A stretch of DNA of 64,000 nt from Distichodus sexfasciatus (taxonomy: Eukaryota; Chordata; Actinopteri; Characiformes; Distichodontidae), in contig JAVGVS010000001.1 in assembly GCA_032718565.1 (NCBI GenBank), positions 6,856,495 through 6,920,494 on the forward strand, in the 5' to 3' direction. Position numbers and translations under genes: made by a program. Below are positions 63,011-64,000 of this stretch, in pieces. The notes under the pieces are model-generated. The model did no database searches. It saw nothing but the letters and a program-made list of their open reading frames with translations, and was not told the origin of the DNA. Every line of letters starts with the position of its first letter. The first letter of the stretch is position 1.

Positions 63011-63246
63011 TAGATTTGGTCGCTAACTTGTAGTATTAGCTAATATTACCATCAGATGCACTTACAGTGACGTCATGCGTTGCTTATATCTCATGTCAAT
63101 AAGTAGTAATTATTCATTATTAATTGTAAATTAGACATGCATAATAATACAGAATAGTTAACACTGTTAGATTAGTTAATTTAACATTAATCTGTCTGTC
63201 TATAATGCTCTCTCCTGTCTCTTTCACACACACTCTCTTTTTCCAA

Positions 63247-63250
63247 CTCT

Positions 63251-63291
<41 letters not shown>

Positions 63292-63463
63292 CACCTACCT
63301 ACCTACCTACCTACCCATCCATCCATCCATCCACCTACCTACCTACCTACCTACCTATCCATCTATCTATCTATCTATCCATCCATCCATCCATCCATCC
63401 ATCCACCCACCCATCCATCCATCCATCCATCCATCCATCCTTCCATCCATCCTACCTACCTAC

Positions 63464-63532
<69 letters not shown>

Positions 63533-64000
63533 CACCCCTACCTACCTACCCATCCATCCACCTACCTACCCTACCTACCTACCTATCCATCCTATCCCAT
63601 CTATCCATCTATCTATCCATCCATCCATCCATCCATCCACTGCTGCCTGCCTGCCTGCCTGCCTGCTGTCTGTGTCATCTGCATCTGTCTTAATCTGTCT
63701 GTCTGTCTGTCTGTCTGTCTGTCATCTGTCTGTCTGTCTGTCCTCATCTGTCACCTCTTATATATGCCTGCCGTCCGTCACCTCTTACTATCCGTCTGTC
63801 CATCTAATCCCGTCTGTCATCTGTCTACCGTCCGTCCGTAAAACCGTCAAGTCCATCCACCCTCACACCTGCCTGCCTGTCTGTCTGTCATCTGTCTGTC
63901 ATCTATCTATCTATCTGTCTGTATCTATCTGTCTATCTGTCACATCTGTCACACCTACTATACCTACCTACCCCCACATCCATCCCCACCTACCTATATA
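63247..64000 (+). repeat. Mixed tetranucleotide array (CTAT/CTAC/CATC/CTGC/CTGT)
   Basis: About 750 bases of ctat, ccta, catc, cctg and gtct repeats with block-wise changes in unit, running off the window. The open frame across part of it (63205-63693) is only the repeat translated. Confidence 0.95.

Larger units (their letters stand above)
62749..64000. other. Intron 27, open at the window end
   Basis: A SINE-B fragment on the minus strand (about 62925-63010), A/T-rich sequence to 63200, then a mixed tetranucleotide array to the end. No further exon of the VWA domain is visible. Confidence 0.7.

Noticed and set aside
63205..63693. 162-codon open frame near the end
   Set aside because: It is the tetranucleotide array translated (Ile/Tyr/Leu/Ser/Pro/His repeats), not a gene.

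Overview
The window is a vertebrate nuclear intron/exon landscape, almost certainly from a ray-finned fish. It holds one split gene on the + strand, dense fish-type short repeats (tRNA-derived SINEs, Tc1/mariner and hAT-like elements), long microsatellites, and no bacterial or organellar features. The SINE mix suggests an otophysan-type teleost, but that is only an inference.

The gene is vwa8 (von Willebrand factor A domain-containing protein 8), a large mitochondrial AAA+ ATPase of the dynein-related/MoxR type. I could place 27 consecutive coding exons, from 3544 to 62748. They total 3409 bases and join in one open frame of 1136 residues with matching splice phases at every junction. The first exon encodes the end of AAA module 1. 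The next part of the protein (residues about 190-470) is AAA module 2, with Walker A at 213-220, Walker B at 277-280 and a sensor-1-like Asn at 336. A middle region of no named domain follows (about 471-969), then a Gly-rich linker and a charged helical stretch (about 970-1136). The start of the gene (targeting sequence, most of AAA module 1) lies before the window. The C-terminal VWA/MIDAS domain lies after it.

Layout: 1-3543 is the upstream intron. 3544-16501 carries exons 1-11, 19036-21456 exons 12-15, 26749-29075 exons 16-19, and 31823-34208 exons 20-23. 34209-52895 is one 18.7 kb intron, then exons 24-27 are spread over 52896-62748. The last intron is open at 64000 and ends in a long mixed tetranucleotide array.

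The introns are built largely from repeats. There are about fifteen copies of one tRNA-derived SINE (called SINE-A here), copies of two others (SINE-B, SINE-C), a Tc1-like element with an LTR-like insertion inside it, and several short hAT-type elements with 8-bp target duplications. No second protein-coding gene, tRNA gene, rRNA gene or CRISPR array was found. The points most worth checking are the complementary GT and CA tracts that bracket exons 3-4, a GC-AG intron, a near-perfect 38-bp hairpin at 54428-54510, nested transposon insertions, and several unique-looking intron blocks that could be conserved non-coding elements.
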